A DNA stretch of 64,000 nt from Candidatus Nitrosotenuis aquarius (GCF_002787055.1 NZ_CP024808.1:1018328-1082327), one strand, 5' to 3'. Shown: positions 32,623 through 42,112, numbered from the stretch's first letter. Numbers and translations: made by a program. Notes: generated by a model from the letters alone, not told the origin.

Positions 32623-33255
32623 TTATTTTTTGAATTGGACGTTTGGTGTTTCTGCTTGTGGTATTATAATCAGTCCTCCGTCACGAAGTTGGCCAATTAA
32701 TTGGATGACTTCTTTTTCCACTTGAGAACGTCGTAGGCCGGTTTTTTGAGCAAATATTTCTACAAGTTCTGTTATTTTTCGTTGCCCATTACATGATCTC
32801 CAAAAGTCAATAATTGCTTGATTTACCATAAACCCCTGATTATGTTCATTTGCCAAAACCATTCCTCCATCTTCTTGTTGTATCACAGATCCAACACCTT
32901 GCGGCATGGCAGTTTCGTAATCAATTGGTGCGGGCGTACTTGAAGACGACAAATCCTTGAGTTTTGCCTTGGCAGTTTCTGACATCCTATCCATTGTCCA
33001 TGGAGGATTCCAAACAATGTCAACTTTGACATCATTTACTCCGGGTACTTTTTTGACATATCTTGTTACATCTTGAACTAAGGTTTGATGTAGTGGACAA
33101 CCTTGAGTTGTAAGTGTCATTTTGATACTGACATCGTTTGACGGCGTAATATCAATTCCATAGATTAGACCCATTTCCACAATATTTAGTGGAACTTCTG
33201 GATCCATACATTTGGTAAGAGATTCCCTCACTTGGTCTACACTTACAGTCGACAT
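32623..33255 (-). CDS. MIP18-type Fe-S assembly protein fused to a PqqD-like domain
   Basis: A 210-residue fusion. Residues 5-90 are the DUF59/MIP18 domain (CMDPEVPLNIVEMGLIYGI, TTQGCPLHQTL with its conserved Cys, VDIVWNPPWTMDRM), whose members help place Fe-S clusters in target proteins. Residues about 130-200 form a PqqD-like winged helix (GFMVNQAIIDFWRSCNGQRKITELVEIFAQKTGLRRSQVEKEVIQLIGQL), a domain that elsewhere binds peptides for radical-SAM enzymes. The combination suggests an adaptor delivering clusters to a particular client. A core-type gene within the accessory glycan region. Confidence 0.85.
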   Translation of the reverse strand: MSTVSVDQVRESLTKCMDPEVPLNIVEMGLIYGIDITPSNDVSIKMTLTTQGCPLHQTLVQDVTRYVKKVPGVNDVKVDIVWNPPWTMDRMSETAKAKLKDLSSSSTPAPIDYETAMPQGVGSVIQQEDGGMVLANEHNQGFMVNQAIIDFWRSCNGQRKITELVEIFAQKTGLRRSQVEKEVIQLIGQLRDGGLIIIPQAETPNVQFKK

Positions 33256-33291
33256 ATTTTGTGTGTAATTCTAAAAATGAATAAAAACTTT

Positions 33292-34347
33292 CTATTTCTT
33301 AGCTTCAAATAATTTTGGAATAGTTTCATCAAATGGTGGTTTTGCGACTCCGGCTTCGGTTATTATGCCTGAGATTAATTCAGGCGGAGTCATATCAAAT
33401 GCTGGATTTATTACATGGATACCATCTGGAGCTGTTTTTCTATCACCAATTTGTGTTACTTCGGTTCCCTTTCTTTGTTCAATTATGACATCATCTGGAG
33501 TACTTTTCATATCAAAGGTGGATAATGGTGCTGCCACATAGAATGGTATTCCGTGTTGTTTTGCCATCAATGCTACTTGATATGTTCCGATTTTATTGTA
33601 GACATGTCCTGTTCGTAGTACTCTGTCTGCTCCCACTACTACTTTGTTTACTAGCTTATTTGCCATTGAATAACCAACAGCAGTGTCTGGAATCAAACTG
33701 ACATCAAACCCGTCATGTTTTAGCTCAAATGCAGTTAAGCGTGATCCTTGTTGTACCGGCCTTGTCTCTGTTGCAATAACTTTGATGTTTTTACCACTTT
33801 CTTTAGTGGCACGAATTACTCCCAATGCAGTTCCATATGCCACAGTGGCTAGAGAACCTGCGTTACAATGCGTCATTATTGTATCGTTGTTACTAAATAA
33901 TTCAGAGCCATTTTTTCCCATGGTCATGTTAATTTTGATATCATCTTCTGCCATTTGTTTTGCGGTAGTGACTATCAGATCTTTAATTTCTTGTACCGTA
34001 TTACCTTTGTTTGCAACATTCATTATCTGTTCTAGTCCCCAAGATAGATTTACTGCAGTAGGTCTTGTATCATGGAGTATTTTTCTTGCCTTTTCTAGAT
34101 CAGCAAGTAATTGTTCTTTTGTTGTTGCATTACTTTGCAATGCTGCTAACGCCAAACCAAAAGCTCCAGAAACACCTATTGCAGGTGCGCCACGCACTAT
34201 CAAATTCTTAATTGCATAAGCAACATCATTGTAATCAGTATATTTTACGTACAATAGTTCAGTGGGAAGCTTAGTCTGATCTATCATAACAACTGAATTA
34301 TTCTTCCATTCCACAGTTCTCAGCAAGGTTTGTTTTGATTGTTCCAA
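33292..34347 (-). CDS. mtnA: methylthioribose-1-phosphate isomerase family enzyme
   Basis: Converts 5-methylthioribose-1-phosphate to the ribulose form in methionine salvage. The 351 residues show VRGAPAIGVSGAFGLALA, the catalytic Cys in MTHCNAGSLATVAYGTALGV, TETRPVQQGSRLTAFEL, and the catalytic Asp in VVGADRVLRTGHVYNKIGTYQ, all in the family order. Archaeal relatives also include ribose-1,5-bisphosphate isomerase and eIF2B-like regulators; the presence of both catalytic residues excludes the eIF2B group. Core metabolism, on the same strand as the MIP18 fusion 36 bases away. Confidence 0.9.
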   Translation of the reverse strand: MEQSKQTLLRTVEWKNNSVVMIDQTKLPTELLYVKYTDYNDVAYAIKNLIVRGAPAIGVSGAFGLALAALQSNATTKEQLLADLEKARKILHDTRPTAVNLSWGLEQIMNVANKGNTVQEIKDLIVTTAKQMAEDDIKINMTMGKNGSELFSNNDTIMTHCNAGSLATVAYGTALGVIRATKESGKNIKVIATETRPVQQGSRLTAFELKHDGFDVSLIPDTAVGYSMANKLVNKVVVGADRVLRTGHVYNKIGTYQVALMAKQHGIPFYVAAPLSTFDMKSTPDDVIIEQRKGTEVTQIGDRKTAPDGIHVINPAFDMTPPELISGIITEAGVAKPPFDETIPKLFEAKK

Positions 34348-34397
34348 GTTTGATTCTTGTCTTTCCTTATCACAATTAATAGATTATGACTTAAGGT

Positions 34398-35147
34398 CTA
34401 GACTGTTGGTGCGTCAACATTTCTATGATCAACATATTTTGAATTAATTAATAATAGATCAGGTTGATTTTTTAAGAGATCAAGTATGTCGGTCATGTAA
34501 GGGATCGGTAGTTTATTAGCCAAATTTTGGTAGATTTTTTTTATAAGATCATAATCTTCAGGATAATCCAAAGTGAGTCTGATTCTAGACAAATCCTGTT
34601 CATTTTTTATGTTTAAAATTTTAAATTTTTGTTTATTTTTTGTAATATAAAGTGGAAACCATTCTCTAAGATCTGGCTCCTTTATCTCATCATTAAGTCG
34701 TCGTAGTACATCATGTGAATATACTTCAATATCCAATCCATGTGGGAATGAGTGGATTTCACAGTTTGTTACCAAGTCACAGATATCCTTATTTTTTACA
34801 TATATTCCCACAAGTTCATCTACCAGTTTTGGATCAACTAATGGGCAATCAGATGTGATTCGTACAAGAGCATCTGCATCGAATTTCAAAACAGTTTGAT
34901 AGAGTCTTTGTATAAGATCCATCTCGCTTCCAGAATAATACTTAATTTGATTTTTTTCTGCAAAATCACAAATTTCTTTGTTCTGATCATACTCTCCGGT
35001 TGATATAACAACTGCAGAAAGATGCTTGCAATGAGTAAGTCGATTGTATATGTGCCAGATAACAGGTTTGCCAAGAATATCCAGCATGACTTTTCTAGGA
35101 AGACGCTTAGAGCTGAGTCTTGCTTGAATTACTGCTATTACTCTCAA
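34398..35147 (-). CDS. cytidylyltransferase, SpsF/PseF-like
   Basis: Nucleotide-sugar activating enzyme of 249 residues, first of two such genes. The start IAVIQARLSSKRLPRKVML is the nucleotide-binding signature of CMP-Kdo/CMP-NeuAc synthetase relatives, and VRITSDCPLVDPKLVD has the metal-binding Asp. The C-terminus has IRLTLDYPEDYDLIKKIY, typical of the SpsF subgroup. It probably forms a CMP-linked nonulosonic acid or another NDP-sugar. Divergent from the Gfo/Idh gene, 95 bases apart. The related gene at 41267 lies nearer the core pseudaminic acid genes. Confidence 0.85.
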   Translation of the reverse strand: MRVIAVIQARLSSKRLPRKVMLDILGKPVIWHIYNRLTHCKHLSAVVISTGEYDQNKEICDFAEKNQIKYYSGSEMDLIQRLYQTVLKFDADALVRITSDCPLVDPKLVDELVGIYVKNKDICDLVTNCEIHSFPHGLDIEVYSHDVLRRLNDEIKEPDLREWFPLYITKNKQKFKILNIKNEQDLSRIRLTLDYPEDYDLIKKIYQNLANKLPIPYMTDILDLLKNQPDLLLINSKYVDHRNVDAPTV

Positions 35148-35242
35148 GTAAGGATTCTAACCATCAGTCAATATTAAACGTAAGAAATGATTTGCATAAT
35201 AAAACAAAGCATTGTTAAATAGAATTAGAAAAAATAAACATC

Positions 35243-36271
35243 ATGAAATATCGTTGTGCAGTAATTGGGCTTGGTAGAATTGGTTGCGGTTTTGATGATA
35301 GTCCAAATGCTACATTAATCAGCACCCATGCAGGTGCGTATTTTCGCAATGAAAAAACTAACTTAGTGGCTTTTTGTGATGTTGACGAAGATAAGCTAAA
35401 AAAATACGGTCCGAAATATGGCGTCACTAAATTGTACACTGATTACAAAGAGATGTTTAGAAATGAGAGTTTAGATTGTGTTTCAATTTGTACTCATGCT
35501 AATTCTCATCTAGACATTGTAAAGGCCGCATGCAGATTTAACATAAGAGGAATTTATTTAGAAAAACCAATTAGTGAATCTCTCAAGAATGCTAAAACAA
35601 TAATTGATATTTGTAAAAAAAATAATGTCAAATTACAGGTAAACCATCAACGGAGATTTGATCCCTTTTATATCAAATTAAAAAAACTTGTTATTGAAAA
35701 ACAATTTGGGAGAATTCAACAATGTAGCATCTATTATGGTTCCGGAATTGCAAATACAGGCTCCCATATTTGTGATTTGATACGATATCTTTTCGGTAAT
35801 ATTAAATGGGTACAAGCTATAAAAAGTCAAAATCCATCCAATAACGAAAACGACCCAAATTTAGATGGAGTGATAATGTGTGATAATGGAATCAAATGCA
35901 GTCTTTTGAGTTTTGATTACAGTAATTATGGAATATTGGAGTTTGATATAATTTCAACTAAAAAAAGGATAAAACTGAATCTCACCACAGGAAAAATTGA
36001 GATATTCAAATCTACTTTGCCAAAAATTGGGCTTTATTACAAAGAATTAGTACCACAGACAGTGACGTTTCCTCCTAGAACAAGTGCAATCTTTAATGGA
36101 GTGGAAACTCTTTTGCAGTCAATTCAGACAAACAAAGAACCATTATGCACAGGGGAAGACGGTTATCTTTCACTTGAAGCAGTAACTGCATTGATTAAAT
36201 CGTCGTCATTAAATGGTAAACGAATAGCAATACCATTGAAAAACACTAATTACAAGATTCATTCCAAGTGA
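35243..36271 (+). CDS. Gfo/Idh/MocA-family sugar oxidoreductase
   Basis: NAD(P)-dependent dehydrogenase of 342 residues. Rossmann signature CAVIGLGRIGCGFD at the N-terminus, VAFCDVDEDK, and the catalytic-region YLEKPISESLKNA with the EKP motif, then HQRRFDP. The next gene, six bases downstream, is a DegT-type aminotransferase; this pairing is used to oxidise C3 of an NDP-sugar and aminate the ketone (as in WbpB-WbpE). That pathway assignment is inference. First gene of a rightward operon that runs on to the amidotransferase. Confidence 0.85.
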   Translation: MKYRCAVIGLGRIGCGFDDSPNATLISTHAGAYFRNEKTNLVAFCDVDEDKLKKYGPKYGVTKLYTDYKEMFRNESLDCVSICTHANSHLDIVKAACRFNIRGIYLEKPISESLKNAKTIIDICKKNNVKLQVNHQRRFDPFYIKLKKLVIEKQFGRIQQCSIYYGSGIANTGSHICDLIRYLFGNIKWVQAIKSQNPSNNENDPNLDGVIMCDNGIKCSLLSFDYSNYGILEFDIISTKKRIKLNLTTGKIEIFKSTLPKIGLYYKELVPQTVTFPPRTSAIFNGVETLLQSIQTNKEPLCTGEDGYLSLEAVTALIKSSSLNGKRIAIPLKNTNYKIHSK

Positions 36272-36277
36272 CACATA

Positions 36278-37537
36278 GTGAAAAAATTAGCTGTTTTTGG
36301 TGGAAGTAAAACAAGGGAGAACCCGTTTCCAAAATATCCAATCATAACACAAGATGAGAAAAATGCAGTGCTGGAAGTTCTTGAAAGCGGAAATCTTTCC
36401 ACATTTATCGCTTCACCAGGAGAACAATTTTTGGGTGGTAAAAAGATTAGAGAGTTCGAGAATAAATTTGCCAAGTATATCGGCACTAAATTTGCAGTAG
36501 CGTTCAATTCTGCAACTTCCGCGCTTCATGCAGCTGTGGTTGCGGTAGGAGTACGACCGGGTGAAGAAGTCATTGTTCCTCCATATACATTTACATCAAC
36601 TGCGACTTGTGTTCTGATGCACAATGCTATTCCAGTTTTTTCAGACATTAAAAATGATATTTACTGTCTTGATCCAAAAAAGCTTGAAAATGTAAGAACT
36701 AACTTAACACGTGCTGTTATCCCAGTACATCTTTTTGGTCATCCTTGTGATATGGACGAGATTATAGAATTTGCATCAAAACACGATTTAAAAATAATAG
36801 AAGATTGTGCACAAGCACCTGGTGCCGAATACAAAGGGAAAAAAGTTGGGACCATTGGAGACTGTGGAATATTTTCATTTCAAGAAACCAAGAACATGAT
36901 GACCGGAGAAGGCGGAATGTTAGTTACTAATGATGAAGGCATAGCAAAAGCTGCCCAAATGGTAAGAAATCATGGTGAAATGATAAACCTTGCAGAGAAG
37001 ATAAGATCTTACAGGTCTGAGATTTTGGGTTGGGGATATAGAATGACTGAACTTGAAGCTGCCATAGGCATAGCTCAATTATCAAAACTTGATTCATATA
37101 ATGAACATCGTATCAAGCTTACAAGCTATCTGACTGAGAAACTAAAATCTGTAGACGGTATTAAACATACCAAATATGATTTTGTTAAACATGTCTACTA
37201 TGTATACTCTTTTTCATATGATGTGAAAAAAATAGGCATTACAAGAGAAAAATTCTGTGAAGCAGTAAGAGCTGAGGGAATTCCAATTTATGGCGGATAT
37301 GTTAAACCACTCTATCTTAATCCTCTCTATCTTGAAAAAAGAGCATTTGCGTATAAGCATCACAGTGGAACAGTGAAATACGAAAAAGGCATATGCCCAG
37401 TAGCTGAATCACTGCACGAAAATGAACTTATTATGATCCCAATATGCAGACCGCCGGCTACAATTGACGATATGGAAGATATTGTTAACGCAATTCGCAA
37501 AGTGATAGAAAATAAAGATGAGCTTTTACATGAGTAA
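36278..37537 (+). CDS. DegT/DnrJ/EryC1 aminotransferase (sugar transaminase)
   Basis: PLP-dependent sugar aminotransferase of 419 residues starting with GTG. VAFNSATSALHAAVVAVGV is the PLP phosphate loop, IIEDCAQAPGAEYKGKKVGTIGD has the ring Asp, and the Schiff-base Lys lies in FSFQETKNMMTGEGGM (usual SFHxxK pattern, here QETK). The lengthened N-terminus (GGSKTRENPFPKYP) occurs in transaminases of 3-amino sugars. It probably works with the preceding dehydrogenase. One of three DegT genes in the locus; the other two resemble PseC more closely. Confidence 0.88.
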   Translation: MKKLAVFGGSKTRENPFPKYPIITQDEKNAVLEVLESGNLSTFIASPGEQFLGGKKIREFENKFAKYIGTKFAVAFNSATSALHAAVVAVGVRPGEEVIVPPYTFTSTATCVLMHNAIPVFSDIKNDIYCLDPKKLENVRTNLTRAVIPVHLFGHPCDMDEIIEFASKHDLKIIEDCAQAPGAEYKGKKVGTIGDCGIFSFQETKNMMTGEGGMLVTNDEGIAKAAQMVRNHGEMINLAEKIRSYRSEILGWGYRMTELEAAIGIAQLSKLDSYNEHRIKLTSYLTEKLKSVDGIKHTKYDFVKHVYYVYSFSYDVKKIGITREKFCEAVRAEGIPIYGGYVKPLYLNPLYLEKRAFAYKHHSGTVKYEKGICPVAESLHENELIMIPICRPPATIDDMEDIVNAIRKVIENKDELLHE

Positions 37538-37569
37538 TAAAAAAATTAATGAGACATTGAGAAAATTGA

Positions 37570-38715
37570 ATGATTATGCGAATTTGTAAGAGATGTATCC
37601 AACCAGATACTAGACCTGGGATTTATTTCACGGAGGACGGAATATGTGGAGCTTGTTTATGGGAAGACGAAAAGAAGGTAATTGATTGGGTAAAACGAGA
37701 AAAAGAATTACAAGAGATTGTAGATTGGGCTAAAAAGACTACAAAAAGTGCTTACGATTGTGTAATTGGAGTAAGTGGCGGCAAGGACAGCACGAAGCAA
37801 GCACTCACTGCACGAGACAGATTAGGACTGCGATGTTTACTTGTAAACAGTGAACCAGAGGGGATTACAGAAATAGGAAAACATAACATTGAGAATTTGA
37901 AAAATCTTGGTTTCGATGTGTTATCATTGAGACCAAATCCGAAAATTATGAAAAAACTAGTAAAGCGAGATTTTTACAAATATCTAAATCCTGTCAAGAT
38001 CACTGAATACTCTTTGTGGTCATCAGCGTACATCATAGCTGATCAGTTTAACATTCCATTAATTGTTCAGGGTGAGAATGGAGGCCTTACGCTAGGTACT
38101 CGCCTTACAGGGCTTGGAACAGATTCAGATGCTTTAAAGGCCAATGAAATGAACACAATGTCATCAGGATTAGAAGAATACTTGGAGATTGAAGGCATAA
38201 CTGAAAAAGATCTTTTCATGTTTCAATACGACCGAAAAAGATTGCAAGAAAAAGGAATTCGTGGAATATGGCTACAATATTATCTGAAGGAATGGTCATT
38301 TCGTGGAAATGCAGAATTTTCAAAAAAGCATGGTCTAATGTGGCGTCCAGATGATTTTGATCCGGACTCTATTGGTACCTATGTGCCATTTTCTCAGTTA
38401 GACTCTGATCTGGTACAAGTAAATCAGATGCTAAAATGTATTAAATTTGGTTTCGGTCAGTGCATGGATCATGTCTGTTATGATTTACGTGATGGAATAA
38501 TTACTAGGGAGGAGGCCATAAAATTAGTTCGTCAGTATGATGGAAAATGCTCTGATTACTACATAAAACAATTTTGTGATTACATAGAAATTTCATTAGA
38601 AGAATTTTGGCGGGTTGCAGATCAATTTAGAGGTAAGATGTGGTTCAAGGATGAGAACTCTGTTTGGCAAAACGCTTATTGGAAAGCATTAGCAGAGCAA
38701 GGCAAAATTCCTTAG
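37570..38715 (+). CDS. N-acetyl-sugar amidotransferase (PseA/WbpG-like)
   Basis: Converts an acetamido to an acetamidino group on a sugar, using ammonia from a partner glutaminase. The 381 residues include an N-terminal zinc site (CKRCIQPDTRPGI then GICGACLW), a PP-loop CVIGVSGGKDSTKQ, and QGENGGLTLGTR; the C-terminal CDYIEISLEEFW is also family-typical. It fits the pseudaminic acid derivative pathway (Pse5Ac7Am). The HisH/HisF-like partners known for WbpG-type enzymes are not visible in the window, so ammonia may come from elsewhere. Confidence 0.88.
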   Translation: MIMRICKRCIQPDTRPGIYFTEDGICGACLWEDEKKVIDWVKREKELQEIVDWAKKTTKSAYDCVIGVSGGKDSTKQALTARDRLGLRCLLVNSEPEGITEIGKHNIENLKNLGFDVLSLRPNPKIMKKLVKRDFYKYLNPVKITEYSLWSSAYIIADQFNIPLIVQGENGGLTLGTRLTGLGTDSDALKANEMNTMSSGLEEYLEIEGITEKDLFMFQYDRKRLQEKGIRGIWLQYYLKEWSFRGNAEFSKKHGLMWRPDDFDPDSIGTYVPFSQLDSDLVQVNQMLKCIKFGFGQCMDHVCYDLRDGIITREEAIKLVRQYDGKCSDYYIKQFCDYIEISLEEFWRVADQFRGKMWFKDENSVWQNAYWKALAEQGKIP

Positions 38716-38760
38716 CATGATTAGAACCAATACAAAAAGACAAGGTTTTTTATTACAATT

Positions 38761-39768
38761 TTGAAATCTGAATTAATCTTGTTTGATGGTAAAAAAGTAC
38801 TGATCACTGGCGGTACCGGCTCACTTGGCACATCTCTGACAGAAAAACTACTTAGAACAGATGTCGATACGATTCGGATCTTTAGTAGGGATGAATGGAA
38901 GCAAGTACAAATGAAATCAAAGTTTACCGACAAAAGATTACGATTCTTTATTGGTGATGTTAGAGATAAAGAAAGATTATCACGTGCTCTTGAAGGAGTT
39001 GACATAGTTATTCACGCTGCAGCGCTCAAACATGTACCAGTTGCAGAATATAATCCATTCGAGGCAGTAAAGACCAATGTACAAGGAACGCAGAATCTCA
39101 TAGATGCTTGTCTAGAGAATAATGTGCAAACAGCATTAGCTGTAGGTACTGACAAGGCAGTTTCACCATTGAATACTTATGGAGCTACAAAATTGCTGAT
39201 GGAGAGATTATTTGTTTCAGCAAACTACTACAAAGGAAATCATAAAATCAAATTCATTTGTGTGAGATACGGCAATGTACTAGGTAGTAGAGGTTCACTT
39301 GTACCCACATTGGTTGGACAAATACAATCAGGGAAAAATATCACTATCACTGATCCAGAAATGACAAGATTTAACATAACCATGGATGAAGCTTTGGCGC
39401 TAATTTTAAGGGCAATTAAAAAAGGACGAGGAGGAGAAATTTTTGTTCCTAAATTAAAGGCATACAAAGTTAAGGATATGAGAGATGCGATTATTGAACT
39501 GCTAAAGAGCAAAAGTAAAACCGAAATCATATCAATTAGACCCGGTGAAAAGTACCACGAATCTTTGATCATTAAAGATGAAATTCGAAATACATATGAG
39601 AATAAAGAAGACTATGTTATTTTTGAGAAGGAAACGCAAGAACATGAATTGTTACCAGAATTTAAAAAATCCACTCTAAAAGACCAATACTCATCTGATA
39701 GAGTAAGTCTATTATCAATAAATGAATTAAAACAAATTCTAGTTAGAGAGGAACTGGCAGTTATTTAG
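38761..39768 (+). CDS. pseB: UDP-GlcNAc 4,6-dehydratase/5-epimerase
   Basis: First step of pseudaminic acid synthesis: removes water from UDP-GlcNAc and inverts C5. The protein has 335 residues from a TTG. VLITGGTGSLGTSL binds the nucleotide; HAAALKHVPVAEYNP is a signature of the FlaA1/PseB group; GTDKAVSPLNTYGATKLLMERL holds the catalytic D-K pair and the Y-x-x-x-K. The membrane-spanning N-terminus of the larger FlaA1-like (WbpM) enzymes is lacking, so it is the soluble short type. Sits at the centre of the Pse genes. Confidence 0.92.
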   Translation: MKSELILFDGKKVLITGGTGSLGTSLTEKLLRTDVDTIRIFSRDEWKQVQMKSKFTDKRLRFFIGDVRDKERLSRALEGVDIVIHAAALKHVPVAEYNPFEAVKTNVQGTQNLIDACLENNVQTALAVGTDKAVSPLNTYGATKLLMERLFVSANYYKGNHKIKFICVRYGNVLGSRGSLVPTLVGQIQSGKNITITDPEMTRFNITMDEALALILRAIKKGRGGEIFVPKLKAYKVKDMRDAIIELLKSKSKTEIISIRPGEKYHESLIIKDEIRNTYENKEDYVIFEKETQEHELLPEFKKSTLKDQYSSDRVSLLSINELKQILVREELAVI

Positions 39769-39770
39769 TA

Positions 39771-41258
39771 TCATTTTGTATTTTTTATTTTTTTAATAAA
39801 TTCAGATGCCAAAAATTCGAATTTTTGTTTTTCTAACTCTAGAAAAGTATTCATTTTTGTTTCAGGTATTTCTACATCAACCAAAGATCCTCCATAGTAG
39901 AAATAATCAGAATGAATTTGTACAAATCCATCAAGATCAAAGTTGAATGATATTTCATCTATGTAGCTGACATATTCATTTAGATCTGAGACATTCACAG
40001 TGATCTTAAGTGATTCTTTAATTACGCTAGGTAGATCTTCTAATGAACGTACTCTCCGAACAGATGGAAGTGTGGAAAATGCAGTGTCTGACAGTATTAT
40101 TGACGGTTTTTGATAAAACGCAGCATCAAAGCCATTTGTTCCAGATATTGTAATAACAAGAGAACAATTTGTTATAAGATCATTTGGCTTGAATTCAGGA
40201 TGGATTAATTCTACATTTGGCAGATTCATTATTTGCTTATAATTCGAAATTGATCTCCATCCACGTGAAAACATAGTCGGATGTTCTTTTACATATAATT
40301 TGTATCCGATCGGTAATGATTGTACAATATTGGCAATCATTTCCACTTGATTTGTATAATATGGTGCGAGTATGAGTAATGAACGCTCCTGTTCAATATG
40401 TAATGGAAAATAGATAAACTGTTTATTCAGATCAGGATCTTTGACAAGATTTCTATCTATGTAGTATTTCCTATATTTTGTTTTAAGCGAATAAATTATT
40501 GATTTTATTAGAACTTTGAATTTAGTTCTTCCATAATACGTATAGTGAGTTTTTGCATTACTGTTATTTGATACAAATAAAAACTGAAACACAGACTTGA
40601 GAAAGCCAGATTTAGATTTCTGAAACTTTTCTTCAAACTCGGTAGCTTGTTTGTATATGCTAAAACTTGCAAGATATTGTTGTAGCTCTTCAAAAGTTCT
40701 ATTAGTCACAGTGAATGATTTTTGTTTGTAATTCAACAGTTCGTCTTCATCTGTAATTATACACTTGTAGCCAACTCGAGTTGTCTTGAGAAGTAAAACA
40801 TTGACATTACGTGCCTTACAGATCTTATAAAACAGATAGTTATGATGAAATGCTGGTTGATTTAAAATTACAAAGTCTGGTTTTATTTCATCTAGGACTT
40901 TTTCATATAATCTACATTCTTGTTCTAGTATAGACAGTACTTCATCTTCAGTAAATTTGCAATAATCATTAAACCTGTAGAAAATTCTCTCATTATACGC
41001 AAATTGCCATAAATTAATCGAATACTTTTCTTCTATCTTTTTTAAATATGAAACATCAGGATTAATTTTTTTGATCTGATCGTGATAGAACCAAGTTTGT
41101 TTGAAGGGCACTAATTTTTGAATTTCAAAAAAAGTTTTTGTTCTGTCTGCGACATCAATTATAGCAAATAAATCACATTCGTGTTTGTCATATAGAAATT
41201 TGGCAATTCCAAATTGTATAAGGGTTTGATCTAACCAGAAAAGTATTTTGTTCTTCAT
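39771..41258 (-). CDS. capsule-type GT-B glycosyltransferase-like protein (KpsS/KpsC family)
   Basis: A 495-residue protein. The second half shows the pattern of capsule polysaccharide Kdo transferases: IYFPLHIEQERSLLILAPYYTNQVEMI, LYVKEHPTMFSRGWRS and CSLVITISGTNGFDAAFYQKPSIIL, i.e. a GT-B fold that uses CMP- or NDP-sugars. The N-terminal half (DEIKPDFVILNQPAFHHNYLFYKICK) is a helical acceptor domain. Adjacent to a cytidylyltransferase on the same strand, eight bases away, so it may transfer the CMP-activated nonulosonic acid. The transferase role is inferred from these motifs and context. Confidence 0.72.
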   Translation of the reverse strand: MKNKILFWLDQTLIQFGIAKFLYDKHECDLFAIIDVADRTKTFFEIQKLVPFKQTWFYHDQIKKINPDVSYLKKIEEKYSINLWQFAYNERIFYRFNDYCKFTEDEVLSILEQECRLYEKVLDEIKPDFVILNQPAFHHNYLFYKICKARNVNVLLLKTTRVGYKCIITDEDELLNYKQKSFTVTNRTFEELQQYLASFSIYKQATEFEEKFQKSKSGFLKSVFQFLFVSNNSNAKTHYTYYGRTKFKVLIKSIIYSLKTKYRKYYIDRNLVKDPDLNKQFIYFPLHIEQERSLLILAPYYTNQVEMIANIVQSLPIGYKLYVKEHPTMFSRGWRSISNYKQIMNLPNVELIHPEFKPNDLITNCSLVITISGTNGFDAAFYQKPSIILSDTAFSTLPSVRRVRSLEDLPSVIKESLKITVNVSDLNEYVSYIDEISFNFDLDGFVQIHSDYFYYGGSLVDVEIPETKMNTFLELEKQKFEFLASEFIKKIKNTK

Positions 41259-41266
41259 GTTACTAA

Positions 41267-42028
41267 CTAGGATTTTGATTGTTTTTTATCATTTTCTAAT
41301 GATTTTTGATACCCTTCAAGAGAATTAGTATTTTTGTTAATTTCTAAAATCTCAGGTTTGTTTTTTAAGACATGTAGAATGTCAGAAAGTAAAATGGGCG
41401 TTTTTTTAATATTTTTGTAGATTTCTCTAACAAAATCCAAATCTTCTTTTCTGTCAACTGTCCAATGTAAATTTGAAACATTTTCAATATTTGCCACATT
41501 ACCAATGCAGAATTTTGTTGGGTTGGTATAGATATATGGGGTTACGTGTTCTCTTTCAGACGGTTTCTTTGCATTTTCCCATGTTTTTTTTAATGTTTCA
41601 AAAGAAAAGACTTCAACCTCAGTACCAGCAGGAAATGTTTTTTTGAAAAAATTACTGACATAATCAAATTTATTGTTTTTGTAGAATAATACAACTTTGT
41701 CTATTATTTGGGGATCAATGAACGGTGCATCTCCATTTATTCTCACAATGTGTTCCATAGAGTAATGTTTTGCACAATTATAATATCGATCAAGTACGTC
41801 TTCTTCATTTCCTCGAAACAAATTCACTCCTAGAGATTTTGTCAATTCTTCTAAGACATCATCATTTTTGTTTATCGTTGTAGCTACAACAATACTGTCA
41901 AGTAGTTTTGAATGTCGGAGTTGGTTCATTTGGAATTCAAATAACGACACTCCATTCAGCTTCAGCAACACTTTTCCTGGTAACCTTGTGGATCCAACAC
42001 GTGTTTGGACTATAGCATGAATCTTCAT
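41267..42028 (-). CDS. pseF: CMP-pseudaminic acid synthetase-like cytidylyltransferase
   Basis: Activates the nonulosonic acid with CTP. Its 253 residues start IHAIVQTRVGSTRLPGKVLLKLNG (P-loop-like cytidylyltransferase signature), include VRINGDAPFIDPQIID with the metal Asp, and end in WTVDRKEDLDFVREIYKN. It belongs with the SpsF subgroup like the gene at 34398 but shares little close sequence with it. Divergent from the PseH-like gene and followed by a capsule-type transferase, so it is the better candidate for PseF. Symbol is by context. Confidence 0.78.
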   Translation of the reverse strand: MKIHAIVQTRVGSTRLPGKVLLKLNGVSLFEFQMNQLRHSKLLDSIVVATTINKNDDVLEELTKSLGVNLFRGNEEDVLDRYYNCAKHYSMEHIVRINGDAPFIDPQIIDKVVLFYKNNKFDYVSNFFKKTFPAGTEVEVFSFETLKKTWENAKKPSEREHVTPYIYTNPTKFCIGNVANIENVSNLHWTVDRKEDLDFVREIYKNIKKTPILLSDILHVLKNKPEILEINKNTNSLEGYQKSLENDKKQSKS

Positions 42029-42112
42029 ATCAATAATTGGATCATTATTGTTTTAAAACTATTAACCATAGAACAAGTTATAAAGTTCAAAATATCACAA
42101 AAACAAGATTTA

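Noticed and set aside
29749-34397. Integration of the glycan locus at tRNA-Arg
   Set aside because: No integrase lies near this tRNA, no repeat of its 3' end was noticed, and core genes (mtnA, MIP18 fusion) lie just beyond, so it is only a boundary in composition.
42005-42112. Longer start for the PseH-like gene
   Set aside because: The 36 extra residues overlap the divergent cytidylyltransferase start and have no counterpart in the related GNAT at 30983.
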